Shown piece after piece: positions 44,687-54,500 of a DNA stretch of 64,000 nt. This DNA comes from Caviibacter abscessus. Its GTDB lineage: Bacteria; Fusobacteriota; Fusobacteriia; Fusobacteriales; Leptotrichiaceae. The notes under the pieces are model-generated. The model saw only the letters and a list, made by a program, of their open reading frames with translations. It was not told the DNA's origin and searched no databases. The stretch covers positions 62,001 through 126,000 of the forward strand of contig NZ_LOQG01000001.1 of NCBI RefSeq assembly GCF_001517835.1, read 5' to 3'. Each line of letters begins with the position of its first letter. The stretch's first letter is position 1. Made by a program: the position numbers and the translations under genes.

Positions 44687-45109
44687 ATGATAAAAGTTAA
44701 TTTTATTAAACAGTTTAATATAGAAAATATTGATTTACTTGTGGTTATACCAAGTTATAAAAATAAATGGGTTATTATGAAAAATAAAAAAAGTGATACC
44801 TATGAATTTCCCAGTATAGAAATTGAAAATGAAGAAAATTTAATTGATATTGCAAGCGATGTAATTGAAAAACAAGTTGGAGCAAAAAAATATAATCTTT
44901 TAAAAATGGGAATTTTTGAAATAAAATATGACGAAGGTTACAGTAAATTTGGTGTCTTATATTATTCAATAATTAATGATTTTATAAATAATTTTAATGA
45001 CAATATTGAAGTTATAAATAAAATGCCATTAAAAAAATATTGGACTTATCCTAAAATTCATCCTAAATTGTTTGAATTAAAATGTGCTAGTGATTATGAT
45101 GAAATATAA
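44687..45109 (+). CDS. Degenerate Nudix-fold protein
   Basis: A 140-residue cytoplasmic protein whose middle (WVIMKNKKSDTYEFPSIEIE, then ENLIDIASDVIEKQVGA) follows the Nudix layout of strand, W/FP, helix. The catalytic box GxxxxxExxxxxxxREUxEExGU is mostly lost: there is no glycine start and RE..EE becomes SDVIEK. It is therefore probably not a normal pyrophosphohydrolase and may bind a nucleotide or protein. AAGGTGG provides the ribosome site. It ends at a bidirectional terminator shared with sppA. Confidence in the fold is moderate. Confidence 0.55.
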   Translation: MIKVNFIKQFNIENIDLLVVIPSYKNKWVIMKNKKSDTYEFPSIEIENEENLIDIASDVIEKQVGAKKYNLLKMGIFEIKYDEGYSKFGVLYYSIINDFINNFNDNIEVINKMPLKKYWTYPKIHPKLFELKCASDYDEI

Positions 45110-45110
45110 A

Positions 45111-45135
45111 AAAATGAGCTTACAGCTCATTTTTT
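45111..45135. terminator. Bidirectional terminator between the Nudix-like gene and sppA
   Basis: AATGAGCT (45113-45120) pairs with AGCTCATT (45124-45131), loop TAC, flanked by As on the left and Ts on the right. The sppA stop codon (45120-45122 on the minus strand) sits in the hairpin top. Confidence 0.85.
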
Positions 45136-46733
45136 ATATACAACATTAGAGGTTCATAATAATTATTAAAATTTGCAAAAAACATTGAAGGTTTTAATTT
45201 TTTTATTTTTTCTTTAATATTTACCTTTTTTTCTACATTAATTACTTTATAATCTTCAAATTTCAAATAATTTGCAAGGGATTTAATTGTATCTTCAAGA
45301 TTACCTATTTTATCGGCTAACCCATTTTCAACAGCTTCTTTACCTGTCCATACACGACCACCGGCAATTGGTTCTAATCTTTTATCTGTCATAAGTCTTC
45401 CACGAATAACACAAGCTTTAAATTCTTTATAAGTAGCTTCTAGTGACTTATTAAGTATCTTTAATGTTTTTTCACTTGGTGAAGTAGTTAAATTTCCAAA
45501 ATCAACTGTTTCACCTTTTTCGACTCCATCAATATTTATACCAATTTTTTCAATTAATTTTTCAAATGAAGGGTAGAGTGCAACAACTCCAATTGATCCA
45601 GTTAAAGTTGTTTCATTTACAAATATTTTTCTCGCAACTGTTGAAATGAAATAACCACCTGAAGCACAAACATCTTTCATTGATACAAATATAGGTACGT
45701 CAATTCTTTCTTTTAATAATGAATGTATTATACTTGATTCATATGCAGATCCACCAGGTGAATTAATGTTTAAAACAACACCTGAAATAAAATCGTCAGA
45801 ATTTTCTAATAATTCAATTTTTTCTAATACATCATCATAACTTATAGATAAGTTATTTGTAGAACCAGGATTAATTTGACCTTCTAAGTTTATAACTGCA
45901 ATTATATTTTTTGATTTATTTTTCTTCTTGTTTTTTATTTTATAATCTTCAATATTAATTAAATAATCATCTTCGTCAATTAAGCTACTTTTTGTATCAT
46001 AACCATCAATTAATGAATCGTAACTGTTATTTAAAAATAATTCTCCATCAATTAAATCATTTGTAATATCGACATTACGGTATTTTTTTACTTTTTCTAT
46101 GAAGTATTCTAAATTTAAATTACTAAGTCTAGTTATATCTTCTTTTAATTCATTTGACATGTTGTCATGGTTAAAATTTTCACCATATGATTTGTGATTT
46201 CCCACATGTAAAACATTAAATTTAATACCAATTTTATCAAATAATGATTTATAATAATTTAATTTTTTGCTGTATCCTCTTAAAACTAGAGTAGAATTTG
46301 CAGTTTTAACAAGATATATTTTGCTGGCAAGCATTGACATTAAATATTTATTATTATCCAGTAAACTTCCTATTGCAACAACTTCTTTTGTCTGACGAAG
46401 TTTTGTAAATATTGGTTCTAATTCTTCAATTTGAGTATTTGTTAGATTTGTTTTGTCCACATCTATTATTATTTTTTCTATTTTTTCATTATGTAAAACA
46501 TCATTTAATTTTTCATTTAAATTATAAAAATTTAATTTTTTTGAAAAAGGATTTTCGATATTATCATAAATGACATCATCTATAGCGATTAATACTGTTT
46601 TTGGATTTTTAACGACATTTTTTTTACTTTTATTTGATAGTGAATTTTTAATAATCATAATAAGTATAAAAACAATAATTAAAAATGATAAAATTACACT
46701 TATTAATATTGTAAGAAAATTAACTAATATCAT
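45120..46733 (-). CDS. sppA: Signal peptide peptidase SppA, long (67K) type
   Basis: A membrane serine protease that degrades cleaved signal peptides. The 537-residue product is the double-domain form found in Gram-negatives. It has an N-terminal membrane anchor (~5-29), the catalytic lysine K181 in the N-terminal domain (HVGNHKSYGENF), and the nucleophile S358 in the C-terminal domain (VCASGGYFIST). NSPGGSAYES and TGSIGVV are the usual motifs around the C-terminal site. The ribosome site is unusual (GGGGGC before the ATG on the minus strand). Its own promoter lies at 46761. The long form suits a diderm such as Fusobacteriota. Confidence 0.93.
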   Translation of the reverse strand: MILVNFLTILISVILSFLIIVFILIMIIKNSLSNKSKKNVVKNPKTVLIAIDDVIYDNIENPFSKKLNFYNLNEKLNDVLHNEKIEKIIIDVDKTNLTNTQIEELEPIFTKLRQTKEVVAIGSLLDNNKYLMSMLASKIYLVKTANSTLVLRGYSKKLNYYKSLFDKIGIKFNVLHVGNHKSYGENFNHDNMSNELKEDITRLSNLNLEYFIEKVKKYRNVDITNDLIDGELFLNNSYDSLIDGYDTKSSLIDEDDYLINIEDYKIKNKKKNKSKNIIAVINLEGQINPGSTNNLSISYDDVLEKIELLENSDDFISGVVLNINSPGGSAYESSIIHSLLKERIDVPIFVSMKDVCASGGYFISTVARKIFVNETTLTGSIGVVALYPSFEKLIEKIGINIDGVEKGETVDFGNLTTSPSEKTLKILNKSLEATYKEFKACVIRGRLMTDKRLEPIAGGRVWTGKEAVENGLADKIGNLEDTIKSLANYLKFEDYKVINVEKKVNIKEKIKKLKPSMFFANFNNYYEPLMLYIKNEL

Positions 46734-46760
46734 TTTTGCCCCCTGATTTTAATTTATTCA

Positions 46761-46789
46761 ATTATATCATATTTGATTAAAGAGTTGAA
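46761..46789 (-). promoter_or_regulatory. Promoter of sppA
   Basis: On the minus strand, TATGATATAAT occupies 46771-46761 (hexamer 46766-46761), with TTCAAC (46789-46784) as -35 at 17 bp. It is the same extended -10 as for rplU and hpt. Confidence 0.65.
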
Positions 46790-46814
46790 TAATTAAATAA
46801 AAATAGGTATAATT
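46785..46814 (+). promoter_or_regulatory. Promoter of the EamA transporter gene
   Basis: TTGAAT (46785-46790), an 18-bp spacer, TATAAT (46809-46814), then GAAGGAG ahead of the ATG at 46843. Its -35 overlaps the -35 of the divergent sppA promoter. Confidence 0.6.
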
Positions 46815-46842
46815 TACAAATAACATGAAGGAGTTATAATAT

Positions 46843-47760
46843 ATGAAAAAAGAGAATAATTTTGGTTGGTTATTAATTATTATTTCAGCAACAATGTGGG
46901 GAATAGATGGCATTTTATTAACTCCAAAATATTTTGTGTATGGATTCTATGATGTTAAATTTATAGTATTTATGTCTCACTTAGTTCCAAGCATAATCTT
47001 ATCTTTATTGTTTTTCAACGAATATAAAGTTATAACACAATTCAAAAAACAAGATTATGTTTATTATGGTTTAATATCATTATTTGGTGGTACAATTGGA
47101 ACACTTGCAATAGTAAAAGCATTACAACTTAGCAATTTTAGCCTTAGTTTGGTAACTGTAATTCAAAAAATGCAACCAATTTTTGCTGTTATACTTGCAT
47201 ATTTCTTATTGAAAGAAAAACCTAAAAAAAGATTTTATATAATATTAATAGTTTCGCTAATTTCACTATACTTTTTAATATTTGGATTTAAAAATCCTAA
47301 ATTATTACCTGAAAATAATTTAAAGGCGGCATTTTATTCACTTATAGCAGCAATGTCGTTTGGAAGTTCAACGGTTTTTGGAAAAAAAATAGTAACGAAA
47401 CATTCATTTTTGACAACTACATTTTATAGATTTATATTTACAACTGTTATAACAGGTATAATTTTAGTATTTTCAAATTCAACTATATCAAGTGCAAAGC
47501 TATATGTATCAAATTGTAATCTTTATATACTTACTATAATTATTGCAGTTTATAGTTTAAGTTCAATTTTAATATACTATAAAGGGATGACTACAACAAA
47601 AGCAACATATGCAACAATATGTGAGCTTGCTTATCCAATAACATCAGTATTTGTAGAAGCAATAACATATAAGAGATTATTATCACCTATTCAATTAATA
47701 GCTGCTACAATACTTGTACTTTCAATTTTTTATCTGAATTTAGGTAAAAATAATAATTAA
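46843..47760 (+). CDS. EamA/DMT-family transporter
   Basis: A 305-residue inner-membrane protein with about ten transmembrane helices arranged as two EamA repeats. The first runs GWLLIIISATMWGIDGILL to the loop KEKPKKRFY; the second starts at AAFYSLIAAMSFGSSTVFGK and ends with SIFYLNLGKNNN. Each repeat keeps the small-residue-rich helix and the PIFAVILAY / YPITSVFVEA half-site motif. Family members export amino acids, nucleotides or other metabolites; the substrate cannot be told from sequence. It has its own promoter, divergent from sppA, and is separated from hpt by a new promoter. Confidence 0.88.
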   Translation: MKKENNFGWLLIIISATMWGIDGILLTPKYFVYGFYDVKFIVFMSHLVPSIILSLLFFNEYKVITQFKKQDYVYYGLISLFGGTIGTLAIVKALQLSNFSLSLVTVIQKMQPIFAVILAYFLLKEKPKKRFYIILIVSLISLYFLIFGFKNPKLLPENNLKAAFYSLIAAMSFGSSTVFGKKIVTKHSFLTTTFYRFIFTTVITGIILVFSNSTISSAKLYVSNCNLYILTIIIAVYSLSSILIYYKGMTTTKATYATICELAYPITSVFVEAITYKRLLSPIQLIAATILVLSIFYLNLGKNNN

Positions 47761-47762
47761 AA

Positions 47763-47773
47763 TATGATATAAT
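47763..47773 (+). promoter_or_regulatory. Extended -10 promoter for hpt and downstream genes
   Basis: TATGATATAAT (hexamer 47768-47773), 34 bp before the hpt ATG. No convincing -35 is seen. It probably drives hpt-rsmA-DUF4911-khpA-purA and possibly the following genes. Confidence 0.65.
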
Positions 47774-47807
47774 GTAAATAATATTTTTATTTGGAGATGA
47801 ATACAAA

Positions 47808-48359
47808 ATGGCAAAAAATTATGAAAAAAATATAGTTAAAACTCTAATTTCAAGAGAAGATATTCAAAAAAGAGTAAGAGAACTTGGAGAACAAATTACA
47901 AATGATTATAAAGATGATCCAGCTCCTATGGTAGTAGTTGGAATTTTAAAAGGTTCAGTTATTTTTATGTCAGATTTGGTAAGAGAAATAAAATTACCGT
48001 TAACAATGGATTTTATGGAAGTATCAAGTTATGGTGATAGTTTTGAGACTACAAGAGATATAAAAATAATAAAAGATTTAGAACATAGTGTTAGAGATAA
48101 AAATGTGCTTGTTGTTGAAGATATAATTGATTCAGGACTTACACTTAAAAAGATATTAAAATTAATTGGAAAAAGAGGTCCCAAAGAAGTTATACTTTGT
48201 ACTTTATTAAATAAGAGAGAAAGAAGACAAGCTGACGTTGATGTACAATACGTAGGTTTTGAAATTCCTGATGAATTTGTTTCAGGATATGGGTTAGACT
48301 TTAAACAAGAATATAGAAATATACCATATATATGTGTATTAGATATTAAAGGTGAATAA
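47808..48359 (+). CDS. hpt: Hypoxanthine phosphoribosyltransferase
   Basis: Salvages hypoxanthine and guanine to IMP and GMP. The 183-residue product has VVGILKGSVIFMSDLVREI, the flexible-loop SSYGDSFETTRDIK, the PRPP motif VLVVEDIIDSGLTLK, and YVGFEIPDEFVSGYGLDF near the base site. It sits in the same run as purA, which uses IMP, so purine interconversion is grouped here. GGAG at normal spacing precedes the start. Confidence 0.95.
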   Translation: MAKNYEKNIVKTLISREDIQKRVRELGEQITNDYKDDPAPMVVVGILKGSVIFMSDLVREIKLPLTMDFMEVSSYGDSFETTRDIKIIKDLEHSVRDKNVLVVEDIIDSGLTLKKILKLIGKRGPKEVILCTLLNKRERRQADVDVQYVGFEIPDEFVSGYGLDFKQEYRNIPYICVLDIKGE

Positions 48360-48361
48360 GA

Positions 48362-49135
48362 GTGTCATATATTCATAAGAAAAAATATGGTCAAAATTTT
48401 TTAAATAGTGATGAATTATTATCTAAAATTAAAGATACTGTAAATATTAATAATAATGACCATATAATTGAAATAGGACCAGGTCATGGATTTTTAACAA
48501 AAATGTTACTTGATAATTCAAAAAAGCTTGATTGTTATGAAATTGATAAGGATTTAATACCGTATCTTAACAATAAATTTAAAAACTATAGTAATTTTAC
48601 ACTTATAAATCAAGATTTTATGACTGTTGATATAAAAGGTGAAAATATAAAAGTAATTGCAAATATCCCTTACTATATTACAACACCTATAATTGAAAAA
48701 TTAATAGAAAATCGGGATAAAATAAATGAAATATATTTAATGGTACAAAAAGAAGTTGCACAAAGAATATGTTCTAAATATAAATCAAGTGATGTCAGTA
48801 TGTTGACTCATTTTGTAAGATTTTTTTGTGAACCATATTATCTTTTTACAGTAGAAAAGGAAATGTTTGAACCTATACCAAAGGTTGATTCTGCTTTTAT
48901 AAAACTTGAAATAAGAAAAGATAATAAATATGAAAAAGAAATTAAACATGAAAAATATTTTAATTTTTTAAAATTAGCATTTTCAAATAAAAGAAAAAGT
49001 CTTGTAAATAATTTGAAAAGCCTTAATATTAATAAAGAAAAATTAATTAACTTGCTACCAAATGATTTAGTTCGTGCTGAAGAATTAAGTATAGAACAAT
49101 TTATATCTTTAATAAAGGAAATTGATAAGTTATGA
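48362..49135 (+). CDS. rsmA: 16S rRNA dimethyladenosine transferase RsmA (KsgA)
   Basis: Dimethylates two adjacent adenines in the 16S 3' hairpin, a late 30S checkpoint. The 257-residue product begins KKKYGQNFLNSDELLSKI, with SAM motif IEIGPGHGFLTKML, acidic motif YEIDKDLIPYL, catalytic NIPYYITTPIIEKL and FEPIPKVDSAFIKLE. The start codon is GTG (48362), with AAAGGTG upstream at the end of hpt. Its end overlaps the DUF4911-like gene by 4 bp. Confidence 0.95.
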   Translation: MSYIHKKKYGQNFLNSDELLSKIKDTVNINNNDHIIEIGPGHGFLTKMLLDNSKKLDCYEIDKDLIPYLNNKFKNYSNFTLINQDFMTVDIKGENIKVIANIPYYITTPIIEKLIENRDKINEIYLMVQKEVAQRICSKYKSSDVSMLTHFVRFFCEPYYLFTVEKEMFEPIPKVDSAFIKLEIRKDNKYEKEIKHEKYFNFLKLAFSNKRKSLVNNLKSLNINKEKLINLLPNDLVRAEELSIEQFISLIKEIDKL

Positions 49136-49374
49136 TAGATTATGAATACATTATAGAAGTTGGTAGAGAAAATATAGATATTATAAATAAAATAACTGAA
49201 GCATATGATGGTATTGGTAATGTTAGAACCATTGATAATAGAAAAGGAATAGTAAAAATACTTACTAATAAATATTTTTTTAATGATATAAATTTAATGT
49301 TTAAAAAAATAAAAAAAGTATTCAATATAGAAATTAAAATAATCAATGAAAATGAATGGCAAGGAGAAATATAA
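49132..49374 (+). CDS. DUF4911-like small protein
   Basis: An 80-residue cytoplasmic protein. The pattern IINKITEAYDGIGNVRTIDN followed by KGIVKILTNKYFFNDINLMF resembles DUF4911 proteins, small ferredoxin-like domains of unknown function found mostly in Fusobacteria and Firmicutes. This is an assignment from memory and moderately secure. It is coupled to rsmA by an ATGA overlap and abuts khpA with no gap, which hints at an RNA-related role, but nothing in the sequence proves it. Confidence 0.6.
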   Translation: MIDYEYIIEVGRENIDIINKITEAYDGIGNVRTIDNRKGIVKILTNKYFFNDINLMFKKIKKVFNIEIKIINENEWQGEI

Positions 49375-49620
49375 ATGAAAAAATACTTAGATATTATTAA
49401 GTTTTGGTCAAAAAAATTAATTATAGATGAAGAAAAATATACTGTTACTGAAAAAGAAATTTCAAATAACTCTGTTGAAGTATATATAAATGTAAAAAAA
49501 GCAGATATGGGAAAAATAATCGGTAAAAATGGAAACATTATAACTAATTTAAGAAATTTAGTTAACGCTATATCAAAAAAAGAAAAAAAAGCTGTAAAAA
49601 TTGTAGTTAAGGATATGTAA
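49375..49620 (+). CDS. khpA: KH-domain RNA-binding protein KhpA-like
   Basis: An 81-residue single KH domain. The central KADMGKIIGKNGNIITNLRN contains the GxxG loop (GKNG) that contacts RNA, followed by LVNAISKKEKKAVKIVV. KhpA partners KhpB/Jag in Firmicutes and Fusobacterium, where it acts as a global RNA binder linked to small RNAs and cell division. The family's usual length is ~76. GGAG overlaps the end of the preceding gene, and purA follows 2 bp later. Confidence 0.88.
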   Translation: MKKYLDIIKFWSKKLIIDEEKYTVTEKEISNNSVEVYINVKKADMGKIIGKNGNIITNLRNLVNAISKKEKKAVKIVVKDM

Positions 49621-49622
49621 AA

Positions 49623-50903
49623 ATGGATACTAAATATAATACATATGTAATTGTGGGTCTTCAATGGGGTGATGAAGGTAAAGGTAAAATAATTGATATA
49701 TTAGCTAGTGATTCTGATTATGTTGTAAGATTTCAAGGTGGTAATAATGCTGGGCATACAGTTATTGTTGGAGATGAAAAAATTACACTTGACATGTTGC
49801 CTTCAGGTATATTAAATACTAAAGGAAAATGTATACTTTCAGCAGGAACAGCAATTGATATAGATACATTTTTAGATGAAGTATATAGTATTGAAAAAAA
49901 CGGTCAACTTCTTGAAAATTTATATATTGACGGTAGAGCTAATATTATCATGCCTTATCATACTATGATAGATGTCGCTAAACAAAATATCATTGGTAAA
50001 GATGTTATAAAACCTTCAAAAAATGGAATAACACCTTGCTACATTGATAAAATATCAAAAGTAGGTATTAGAATAGCGGATTTATTAGACATGGATACTT
50101 TTGCATATAAATTATTATTAAATTTAAAAGAAAAAAATAGCATACTAGAAAAATTTGGAGAAGCACCTTTAGAATTTGATTATATTTTTGAAAAATTTAA
50201 AGATTTTTCTTCTAAATTAAGATATAGAATTATTGATGGCATGCTTGAAATAAATAGTGCAATCGATAATGGAAAAAAGGTATTGTTTGAAGGTACGCAA
50301 GCTTTAATGTTAGATACTGATTTTGGAACATATCCAAATGTTAATTCAGCTATAGCAACAACAGGTGGAGTATGTACAGGTGTTGGAATATCCCCTAAAA
50401 AAATAGCTAATATTATAGGTGTTTTTAAATCATATTCAACAAAAGTTATGGATGGAGTTTTTCCAACAGAAATGGATAGTGTTAATTCAAATGTAATTCG
50501 GCATCACGGTAATGAATACATAAATTCGACCGGTTATGCTAGAAGGTGTGGATGGCTTGATTTAGTTGTTTTAAAATATGCAGCAATGATTGATGGTGTT
50601 ACAGAACTACACATGACAAAACTTGATGTTTTATCTTCGTTAAAGAAAATAAAGTTAGGTGTTGCATATGAAATTGATAAAAAAGTATATGATACTTATC
50701 CTATAAATTTAAACAAAAATACTGAATTTTCAGTAATATATAAAGAATTTGAAGGTTGGGAAGAAGACATTTCAAATATAAAGGAATATGATAAACTTCC
50801 TGAAAATTGTAAAAGATATATTGAATATATTGAGGGGTATCTTGATATAAAGATAACGTTGATATCAGTCGGAAATAGAAAAGAACAAATAATACTTAAA
50901 TAA
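49623..50903 (+). CDS. purA: Adenylosuccinate synthetase
   Basis: Joins IMP and aspartate using GTP, the first step to AMP. The 426-residue product has the P-loop GLQWGDEGKGKIIDIL, GGNNAGHTV, the IMP loop CILSAGTAIDID, GITPCYIDKISKVGIRI, FEGTQALMLDTDFGTYP and the GTP-binding TKLDVLSSLKKI. It is full length (E. coli 432). Confidence 0.97.
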   Translation: MDTKYNTYVIVGLQWGDEGKGKIIDILASDSDYVVRFQGGNNAGHTVIVGDEKITLDMLPSGILNTKGKCILSAGTAIDIDTFLDEVYSIEKNGQLLENLYIDGRANIIMPYHTMIDVAKQNIIGKDVIKPSKNGITPCYIDKISKVGIRIADLLDMDTFAYKLLLNLKEKNSILEKFGEAPLEFDYIFEKFKDFSSKLRYRIIDGMLEINSAIDNGKKVLFEGTQALMLDTDFGTYPNVNSAIATTGGVCTGVGISPKKIANIIGVFKSYSTKVMDGVFPTEMDSVNSNVIRHHGNEYINSTGYARRCGWLDLVVLKYAAMIDGVTELHMTKLDVLSSLKKIKLGVAYEIDKKVYDTYPINLNKNTEFSVIYKEFEGWEEDISNIKEYDKLPENCKRYIEYIEGYLDIKITLISVGNRKEQIILK

Positions 50904-50966
50904 TGGAGTAAAAAAATGAATTACTACGCTAATTTTTTTAAAAAAGCAAAAATTAAGGAGGATATA

Positions 50967-51584
50967 ATGAAAGGAACTATATGTGTAGATGGAGTTGTGG
51001 GAGTTGGTAAAAGTTCATTAGGAAAACTTTTAGCAGAAAGATATAACATAACAATATATAATGAACCAGTTTTAGATAATCCCATATTGGATAAATTCTA
51101 TTATGACAAAAAGAGATGGAGTTTTCCTTTACAAATATTTTTCTTAAATAAAAGATTTAAAATGATCAAAAATGCTTCTAAATTAGATGGTTGTGTCATG
51201 GATAGATCTATATATGGTGATGTAATTTTTAGTAAAATGTTAGTTCATGATGGGCATATGAAACCAGAAGAATTTGAGCTATATGAAGAACTTTTATATA
51301 ACATGTTAGAGCATGTTGAAAGACCAAGACTTATGATATATCTTGAAACAAGTGTTGAAAATGCAATAAAGAAAATAAAAAAAAGAGGTAGGGAATATGA
51401 GCAAATAGTACCATATGAATACTGGGAACATTTAGATAAAAACTACCGTGAATATTTTGAAAGTTACAATTTATCAGATATTATTAAAATTAATGTCGAT
51501 GAAATTGATTTTGTAAATAATGAAAAAGATAGAGAATATATATTTAAGTTAATTGATGAAAAATTAGGAATTAAATATGAATAA
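50967..51584 (+). CDS. Deoxynucleoside kinase (dAK/dGK family)
   Basis: Phosphorylates deoxynucleosides for salvage. The 205-residue product starts MKGTICVDGVVGVGKSSLGK with the P-loop at the N-terminus, has the DRS motif (VMDRSIYGDVIF) and an Arg-rich lid (KKRGREYEQIVPYEYWEHL). The ATG at 50967 has a strong AAGGAGG. A second in-frame ATG at 50916, with its own weaker GGAG, would add 17 basic residues, so two protein forms are possible. Exact base preference cannot be read. The end overlaps polC by 8 bp. Confidence 0.88.
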   Translation: MKGTICVDGVVGVGKSSLGKLLAERYNITIYNEPVLDNPILDKFYYDKKRWSFPLQIFFLNKRFKMIKNASKLDGCVMDRSIYGDVIFSKMLVHDGHMKPEEFELYEELLYNMLEHVERPRLMIYLETSVENAIKKIKKRGREYEQIVPYEYWEHLDKNYREYFESYNLSDIIKINVDEIDFVNNEKDREYIFKLIDEKLGIKYE

Positions 51585-54500
51585 AATTTGTAGATTAAAA
51601 CCAAGCGATAATATTAATAGAGAATTTGGATTAAGAGATATTCAAATAACGGAGATAAGAATAGTACCGTCTGTTTTAAAAGAGCTTGAAATTAAAATTG
51701 ATATTCATTCATTTGATGCAATAAATGATATAGATAAATTAAAAAAGATAATTGATGCCAGATTGAGTATTTACTCAAGCAAATATAAGCTTAGTTTTAT
51801 TTTAACGCCTAAATTTGAATATAGTAATGCTCAAATGTCAAAAATTATCTCTTTTATTATAAATTTTTTAATTATTACAAAAAAATCTCTTTCTATTTTA
51901 TTTAGTGATTATGTTACAAACGTAGATAATAACAATATAACCATTTATTTACTTCAAGATTTATTAGTAAATCAAGCGTACAAAAATAACATAAATCATG
52001 ATATTTCTAAAGAAATAAAAAAAATATTTAATTTAGAAAGTAATATAGAATTTAAATGTAAAACTAATGATATTTCAATAGAAAAAAAAGAAGAAATTGA
52101 ATATGTAAAAGTATATGAAAACACTGAAAATATAATCTTAGAAAATAAAGATGACCTTGTTATTGGACAGACCGTTGAAATACAAGGTCAAATTTTTGAT
52201 ATGGACATAAAAAGAATTACTACAAAAAATGGAGAGATAAAGCAAATTGTTAAATTATACATAACAAATTATGAAACTTCATATATTTGCAAAAAGTTAT
52301 ATAATGAAAAAGATAATATTGATTATATAGTCTCTGATTATGTAAATGTTAAAGGGACATACAAAAGAGATGATAGGTACACAAAAGAATTTTATATTGA
52401 TTCAAAAAAGATAACTAAAACTGAAGGAAAAATATTCAAATTAATAGATGATTCAAATTTAAAAAGAGTAGAACTTAGCATGAAAACTAATATGAGTGAA
52501 TTAAGTTCTAATATTAATTCAAAAAAACTAAATTCTATTATGAAAAATTTAGGATATAAGGCGTATGCAGTAAATGATTTAGGTGTAGTACATAGTTTTC
52601 CTTTTTTATATGACAAAAAAGATGACAGCGTCAAGGCAATACTTGGTATGGAAGCATATGTTGTAGATGATAATGCTAAACTGATTGTAAATCCTTCTGA
52701 TGAATTACTTGATAGAGAAACATATGTTGTATTTGACATTGAAACAACTGGATTAAATCCTTATTCAGATAAAATAATTGAAATAGGGGCAGTTAAAATT
52801 CAAGAAAATAAAATCATTGAAAAATTTTCAAAATTCATTAATCCTGAAATTCCAATACCAAAAACAATTACTGAATTAACTAGTATAACTGATGATGATG
52901 TAAAAGATCAGGATACAATTGATATAGTACTTCCACAATTTCTTGAATTTATTGGGAAATCAACTTTAGTAGCTCACAATGCAAAATTTGATATAGGGTT
53001 TGTAACGGAAAAAGCAAAACAACTAAACATAAATACAAATTTTTCATATATAGATACGATTGAGTGGGCTAAATTAACATTACCTGATCAAAAAAGATTT
53101 AGCTTAGATGCTTTATGTAAAAAATTTAATTTAGTAAATGAACATCACCACAGAGCCGTAAACGATGCTGAAGTTACTGCACAATTGTTTAGAAAATTAC
53201 TTAATTTGGTAATGAATATGAACGTAAACACTTTATCCGATGTTAATGAAAAATTACAACTAGATGTTAAAATAGCACCAACAATTAAAACAACAATACT
53301 TGTAAAAAATCAAGAAGGACTTAAAGATTTATATGAACTTGTAAGTAAATCATTAGTTGAGTATTTTGGTAAAGGTAAGCCTAGAATACCTAAAAGTTTA
53401 CTTGAAAAAAAGAAAAAAAATCTTTTAATATCAGCAGCTCCCACACTAGGATTTAATGATAGTGGTGAATTAGTTTCGATGTATATAAGAGGTATAGATA
53501 AAGAAGAAATAGAAGAAAGTGCAAAATTTTACGATTATATACAAATTATGCCAGCTAATTGCTATGAAACTGAAATTAAGCAACAAGAGATTACAGATGA
53601 AAATTATGTGATTGAAATGAATAAATATTTTTATGAGTTAGGTAAGAAATTAAATCAAAAAGTAGTTGCTGTAGGTAATGTAATGTACATGTACGAATAT
53701 GAAAGAATTGTAAAAAGCGTACTACAACTTGCAAATAAAGAATTTAAAGCGTTTAGGTTTCCTACAAACAACTATTTTAGAACAACAAAAATGATGCTTG
53801 ATGATTTTTCATATTTTGATGAAGAAATACGTGAAGAAATTGTAATAAAAAATACTAATGATATTGCAGATATGATAGATAGAGTAAGACCTATACCTGA
53901 AGGATTTTATCCACCCATAATAGAAGGTGCTAATGAAAAAGTAGAAAAAATGACTTATGATAAAGCATATGAATTATATGGTAAAAACATGCCTGAAATC
54001 ATTAAAGAAAGAATAAATAAAGAACTTAATTCAATAATAGGTAATGGTTTTGCTGTTTTGTATCTTATAGCTCAAAAATTAGTAAAAAAATCTATTGAAA
54101 ATGGTTATCTTGTTGGATCCAGAGGTTCTGTAGGATCTTCTATAGTTGCATATTTAATGGGGATAACAGAAGTTAATGGATTATCACCTCATTATAGATG
54201 TCCTAATAAAGACTGTAAAAACATTGAAATTTTTGATTTAGCTAAATCTGGAGTAGATTTGCCTGTAAAAAATTGTCCTAAGTGTAATACTTTATACATA
54301 AGAGATGGTCATGCAATACCATTTGAAGTATTTATGGGATTTAACGGAGAAAAAGTTCCTGACATTGACCTTAACTTTTCTGGAGAATTTCAAGCTGAAA
54401 TACATAAATATACTGAGGAATTATTCGGAGCAGATAATGTATTTAGAGCTGGTACAATTTCAACTCTTGCAGAAAACAATGCCATTGGATATGTAAAAAA

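Noticed and set aside
48980-49664. Minus-strand 174-codon frame across the DUF4911-khpA-purA junction
   Set aside because: It is antisense to three conserved small genes and its hydrophobic Phe/Ile-rich product is what the complement of Lys/Glu/Asn codons gives.
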